Assembly: GCF_000003855.2 (NCBI RefSeq)
Contig: NW_003101671.1
Span: 1,330,154 to 1,394,153, forward strand
DNA from: Blastomyces gilchristii SLH14081
Lineage: Eukaryota > Ascomycota > Eurotiomycetes > Onygenales > Ajellomycetaceae
Reading direction: 5' to 3'
DNA: 64,000 bases
Under the pieces are notes generated by a model, which was given only the letters and a program-made list of their open reading frames with translations, was not told the origin of the DNA and searched no databases. Shown here in pieces: positions 60,094-64,000 of this stretch (positions within the stretch are counted from its first letter, which is position 1; each line of letters opens with the position of its first letter). The translations under genes were made by a program, and so were the position numbers.

Positions 60094-60553
60094 ACGGGTG
60101 TCGCTCGATAAGTTTGATGGGCGTTGAGTGAAACTTGGCATGGTTTGGGAGCTTTACGTTTTTTCACGGAGTTTAGGTAGCTTTCATATATTTGGATCTT
60201 ACCAGAGGTTGGACGGCATATAATATCCCAACCAATTGTGTGTTATATGAGCTGGCATTAGGAGAAAACCCGGCAAGGTTGAATTACACAGCACAAATAC
60301 CTGTACTATACTGCGTTACTATTAAATGCCTTTTTCTAGAATGGAACATATGAAATGTACAATTGCTTTGCCCGCTCATGAAGTTAAAAGTTAACTTATA
60401 TGGATATCTTAATTCCGAAAAGCATAGTAAATCAAGAAAAGCACACGTCACTGGATACCCGAAACAACATAAAATATGAATAAATATCAAATGCCAACTA
60501 TTGATGAAATATCACTCCCCAATCCATAATGGGAAAAAAACCACACGTTCCTC
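60094..60553. other. Convergent intergenic region, Vps37-like and PAP2 genes
   Basis: 460 bp holding the two 3' UTRs. No gene seen. Confidence 0.6.
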
Positions 60554-61980
60554 TCAAACATTATCTCCTCCCCTCCTCACCACCCCACTTCCCGGCCTCG
60601 ACGAAGGGGAAGACGACGTCGCCGCCGCCGCCCCCGGCGCCCGCCCATCCTCCTCCCTTCCCTCAACAAGACACTCATGCCGCACATACCCATCAACCCC
60701 CACCCCAGCAAAGAACGCACGCTCAGGACTCCGCGCGCCCCAAGCCCAGCCCGCACCGCCCGCGCTCAGCGGCAAGTGGTACCAGCGGAACCCCAGCCAG
60801 GCGAAGAAGATGCCCAGCAGGCTGCCGAAGAGGATATCGAAGCCGAAATGGCGGTTGTCGAACCAGCGGCTAGAGGCTATGTAGGTTGCGGGGACGATTG
60901 GGACGGCGGCGAGGGCGAGGAGGTAGGTTGGTGGGGCCGCGGATTGGGCTCGGAGGGCGATGGGGGTTTGTGAGGGGTTTGTGAGGGAGGTGGGTGGCTC
61001 GTTGTGATGGGAGGTGCTGGGGTAGGGTTCATCGAAGGGGGTTGGGTCTTTGCTGGTGCTGCGGGTGTGGTTGGCTGTGGCGGTGTATGTTGAGAAGGCA
61101 GTTTGTCGGGTATCTGGGGTATAATGTCTTGGTGCGAGGTACGGGATGGAAACGGAGAACTTTGCGCAAAACCAGAGGGTTAGGTAGGTGAGGCCTGCGA
61201 ATGATACTGTGGGGTGGGAGGTATTAGTATGGGCTTCAGATAATCTAGTTTTCCCACCTCTCTCGCCACAAGGATTCAAGTGCCACTTACACGAGGCGTG
61301 TCCGCTGGGAAAGCTCACAAAGCCATCCCGGGCGAGTTTCTTAGAGGTATTCTGGCAGATCGTATACGAGACGAGAAGCGGCGCGCCGTCAAGCCTTTCC
61401 CCCAGACCTCCAACCACATGCGCTGCAATATCTGACAAATTCGGATTACAGCGACTAAGCAGATCCGGTCGAGGTTTCCCGTATATGACCTTAAGAGCCT
61501 CTGTAGACGCATATGTCCCAGCATACGCGATGCCTAATCCCATCCATCCAACATTCCACTCCCACAATTTGCGTCGCCATACTGCAGCCTTGGGCGCATG
61601 TTTGGCCGCCGTGAGACCTGGGACGAAAAAAATGCTCCCGAGAAATATGATAACTGCGGGCGCGATGAGGCTAACCAGGACCAAAACGGTAACTTTAACG
61701 GTTTCATCAACGGTAAACGGGTATGATATGCTTGGGTCGGTGAGCGAGAAGGGGTTTCTGTTAGGTTCTGCGAGCTTCAAAATGCGAGCTGCGGCTGCGG
61801 TTACCCTACAATCTGCGAGTTAGCAATTCGTTTAGAAATCAAAGAAGCTGGATGAAAATGTATTCTCCCCCAGTCGATCACGTACAGTATTATTATCCAG
61901 TCTAACACATATGAAGCTATCAGCCGTTTCGAGAACTGCGAGTCACGGTGAAAGGCTGCGAGCAGGTTTGGAGGAGCCAT
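60554..61980 (-). CDS. PAP2-family lipid phosphate phosphatase (3 exons)
   Basis: Minus-strand exons 61886-61980, 61291-61805 and 60554-61206 give 420 residues; introns are 61806-61885 (GTACGT...TAG) and 61207-61290 (GTAAGT...CAG). All three PAP2 motifs are present: KVIYGKPRP (KX6RP), FPSGH with the catalytic His, and SRWFDNRHFGFD (SRX5HX3D). Several hydrophobic segments surround them, so this is a membrane enzyme that probably dephosphorylates phosphatidate, diacylglycerol pyrophosphate or related lipids, as in yeast Dpp1/Lpp1. The FSLTDPSISYPF segment near the N-terminus is typical of the fungal members. The start ATG (MAPPNLLAAF) lies in exon 1. A low-complexity loop (STSKDPTPFDEPYPSTSHHN) and a Ser/Ala/Gly-rich tail are fungal additions. 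Divergent from the gene at 62472. Confidence 0.92.
61207..61290 (-). other. 84-bp stop-free in-frame intron in the PAP2 gene
   Basis: Donor GTAAGT and acceptor CCCACAG; length divisible by three and no stop, so unspliced mRNA would remain translatable. Splicing joins FPSGHAS to LSFAGL, restoring the family pattern. Confidence 0.85.
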
Positions 61981-62471
61981 TTGAGTTGGATTGCAAAATT
62001 GCACGGCATATGATAGTTAAATTTTGAAAAATGGGAGATCGTAGATTTATTCAGAGCGGAGAAATAGCAAGGCAGTAGTAGCCAGTGTTCAAACAGATGA
62101 CAGAGGTATTACAGATAGAACAAAGCTGAGAGAGACTGTCTGTCCGTGTTGCGCTGCAGATCTAGAGCTCTCCAGGAATATAGTCACCACGCAAGGGTAA
62201 ATAAATATTTAGGCAGATCGGCGCTTACAATAGCCGCCCAGAACTCGAGATTCGAGGGGTAACGTTAGGGCAGTAATGTATTTTTAGTGGAATCCGATCT
62301 ATAGCGACATACGGAGTATTTGGGTCAACTTGGGCGCAGTTCCTTGGGATCAACTTGAGACGGTACCAAATTTCTCGTCATCATCTCCTTCTGGCCTCTT
62401 ATAATAAACCTTACCACAAATCATGCCTTCCGACAATCCTCTAGCTCCAGCTACTACTAACACTTATCATC
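61981..62471. promoter_or_regulatory. Divergent promoter region, PAP2 and GGCT-like genes
   Basis: About 490 bp between start codons. A second ATG upstream on the right-hand side (62423) opens a 90-codon reading frame overlapping the GGCT-like gene in another frame. Confidence 0.5.
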
Positions 62472-63008
62472 ATGGAGTCCTCTCGAGACGGGACTGCTCC
62501 TCAAATCGACCCGCCATGGAAAACCACCTACCTCTTCGTCTACGGCTCCCTCATGGACCTCGACGTCCTACAACATGTCCTAGCCCTCCCCAGTCCTCCG
62601 CCGCCTCTCCGCGCCGCAAAGCTCAGAAACTACAAAATGAAGATGTGGGGTCCCTATCCCACTCTCATCCCCAAGCCCTCCAGCTCCAATGGTAGCAGAA
62701 CGGAGGGTGGGGAAGGTGTCGATGCTGCTGCTGATGATGATGCTATTCCCGGCAAGCTCTATCTAGTCGAACACCCGGCGCAATTCACACTGCTGGAGAG
62801 ATATGAGACGAAAGCGTACGCCTGGCGCCGCTGTGTTGCGGAGTTTACCGATGATAACGGTAGCACTTCTACAACGGAGCAGAGCGGGTTCGAGTGTCGG
62901 ACATTTGTCTGGGCAGGGGATCCTGATAGTTCTGAATTATCTGATGGACCTGTATTTGACTTGGAGAGGTATCAGAAGCATTTTAAGCCAAAGTTTTTGA
63001 CGAGATGA
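62472..63008 (+). CDS. Gamma-glutamylcyclotransferase/AIG2-like protein
   Basis: Single exon, 178 residues. The N-terminal YLFVYGSLMD (20-29) is the substrate-binding signature of the GGCT/AIG2 fold; the sequence continues through LRNYKMKMWG, GKLYLVEHPAQFTLLERYET and KAYAWRRC, with an acidic residue in LERYET at the position where the fold carries its catalytic Glu. GGCT-type enzymes release 5-oxoproline from gamma-glutamyl peptides or amines, but AIG2-like fungal members are functionally diverse. A low-complexity insertion (residues about 70-90, Ser/Gly/Asp-rich) interrupts the core. An upstream ATG at 62423 in a different frame could reduce its translation. Confidence 0.85.
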   Translation: MESSRDGTAPQIDPPWKTTYLFVYGSLMDLDVLQHVLALPSPPPPLRAAKLRNYKMKMWGPYPTLIPKPSSSNGSRTEGGEGVDAAADDDAIPGKLYLVEHPAQFTLLERYETKAYAWRRCVAEFTDDNGSTSTTEQSGFECRTFVWAGDPDSSELSDGPVFDLERYQKHFKPKFLTR

Positions 63009-63350
63009 CTTCCTTGAGGGATTTTTATCCGTTTCATGGTGGAGTATATTGGCTCTCATTGTCTCAGGGAGTTGATAGGGATATCTCCGAAGGTGGTGTA
63101 AGACATGTCTGTTGAGTATGTTCTTCAGTCTTCCCTCCCTGACGATCGATGGACTTATACATGTACATGTGCATGAATAGCAGGCAGCTAAAAGATGCTA
63201 GCAGCCGTGTTCAAGCTATGTCAAAACGAAAGCTTTCAGTGAATTACTACATATTTACTTATACATGCGATGACAGTAACACCGGGCATGGTTTTTGCCG
63301 GATCAATGGTCTCCCCAAACACACCAATCTGCCCTGCCGCTATCTCACTT
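63009..63350. other. Convergent intergenic region
   Basis: 342 bp; 3' UTRs of the GGCT-like and aldo-keto reductase genes. No gene seen. Confidence 0.6.
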
Positions 63351-64000
63351 CTACTTGCCCTCCAAATCCGTGAAGAAGCTATACCCAAAACCCTCACTTG
63401 AATCGTTAAAGCGTAGCTTCTTATCAATGCCGTCAATCTGCTTGACATATTTAGGATTGAGACTGAAATCAGATTGCAAGTTCTGCAGGATGCGTTCTGG
63501 CGTCTTGGACTTGACGAGCACGGAGTGGCCGCGCGCAATTCCCCATGCTAAAAGAGAGAGGGAAAATAGAGAATATCCTAGTCAGCGAAAATATTGCAAC
63601 GACCGCAGTCGATATAAAGAAATCGAATTCACACATACCTAGCGCAACCTGCGCACACGTCTTCTCAGTTTTCTCCGCCACCTCCTTCAGAACAGGATCA
63701 TCAAGCATCCGCCCCACCTTCTCCCGATTATAAATCTCATTCTGATTACCCAGTGACGAATACTGTGTAATATGAATTCCCTTGCTAGCGTGGAACTTTA
63801 CGAATTCCTCCTGCTGGAGCCAGGGGTGCAGTTCCATCTGGTGAACTGCGGGCACAATGGAGCTGTTAGCGAGCAGTCGCTCGACCTCCGCCTTGGAGAA
63901 GTTGGAGATCCCTATCGCCTTGGTTTTGCCGGATTGCTGGAGCTTTTCCATTGCTTTGTATGTCTGGTGCGTTTGTAAGTATACTTAATAGTATAAAATT
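63351..64000 (-). CDS. Aldo-keto reductase, 3' part (truncated by window edge)
   Basis: Minus-strand exons 63351-63547 and 63639-63963 joined across an intron at 63548-63638 (GTATGT...TTTTAG). Upstream of 63963 the reading is probably interrupted by another intron (acceptor CACCAG before ACATACAAAGCA); its donor is beyond the window. The visible protein has AKR signatures: GKTKAIGISNFS, VHQMELHPW, ITQYSSLGN, VALGxAWGIARG after splicing, and LVKSKTPERILQN, the NADP(H)-binding C-terminal motif with Lys-Ser and Asn. The catalytic Tyr/His part lies outside. These cytosolic NADPH-dependent enzymes reduce aldehydes, ketones and sugars; the substrate cannot be inferred. Confidence 0.9.

Overview
This looks like a filamentous ascomycete genome (Eurotiomycetes, probably Onygenales/Ajellomycetaceae such as the Blastomyces-Emmonsia group; the placement is inferred from protein style and from the coexistence of huge AT-rich, Ty3/gypsy-filled tracts with ordinary genes). 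The window has two parts. Positions 1 to about 41,760 form an AT-rich block of nested, dead transposons with no intact gene. From about 41,760 to 64,000 the composition is balanced and carries eight spliced or intronless protein genes.

The AT-rich block can be read as a stack of insertions. Family A (Ty3/gypsy, 182-bp LTR, minus strand) occupies 2793-11038 and has a truncated copy at 32287-33839 and an LTR end at 1-108. Family B (Ty3/gypsy chromovirus with chromodomain, 258-bp LTR) runs on the plus strand from 109 to 13090, interrupted by a LINE-type insertion (961-2034) and by element A, and on the minus strand at 27951-32286. Family C (Ty3/gypsy, 314-bp LTR) runs on the plus strand from 14066, is interrupted by a hAT DNA transposon (17710-23439, 8-bp target duplication) and resumes to about 24380; a second copy with both LTRs and a 5-bp target duplication lies on the minus strand at 34229-39983, inside another hAT copy. 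A Tad1/I-type LINE (RT plus RNase H) fills 24381-27950.

All these families carry the same damage: CpG and CpC (read as GG on the other strand) are nearly gone while CpA and CpT stay common, and conserved tryptophan codons TGG have become TGA stops in Ty3, LINE and hAT proteins alike. This is a RIP-like process with an unusual sequence preference.

The gene-bearing part holds, left to right: a bHLH transcription factor (minus) with a very long upstream region; an Sft2-type Golgi membrane protein (plus, four exons); fungal tRNA ligase Trl1 (minus); an ankyrin-repeat protein (plus); a Vps37-like ESCRT-I subunit (plus); a PAP2-type lipid phosphatase (minus, three exons); a gamma-glutamylcyclotransferase/AIG2-like protein (plus); and the 3' part of an aldo-keto reductase (minus) that runs off the right edge. 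These are housekeeping or regulatory genes without evident pathway clustering; splice sites were assigned by eye from frame, GT/AG signals and family conservation.
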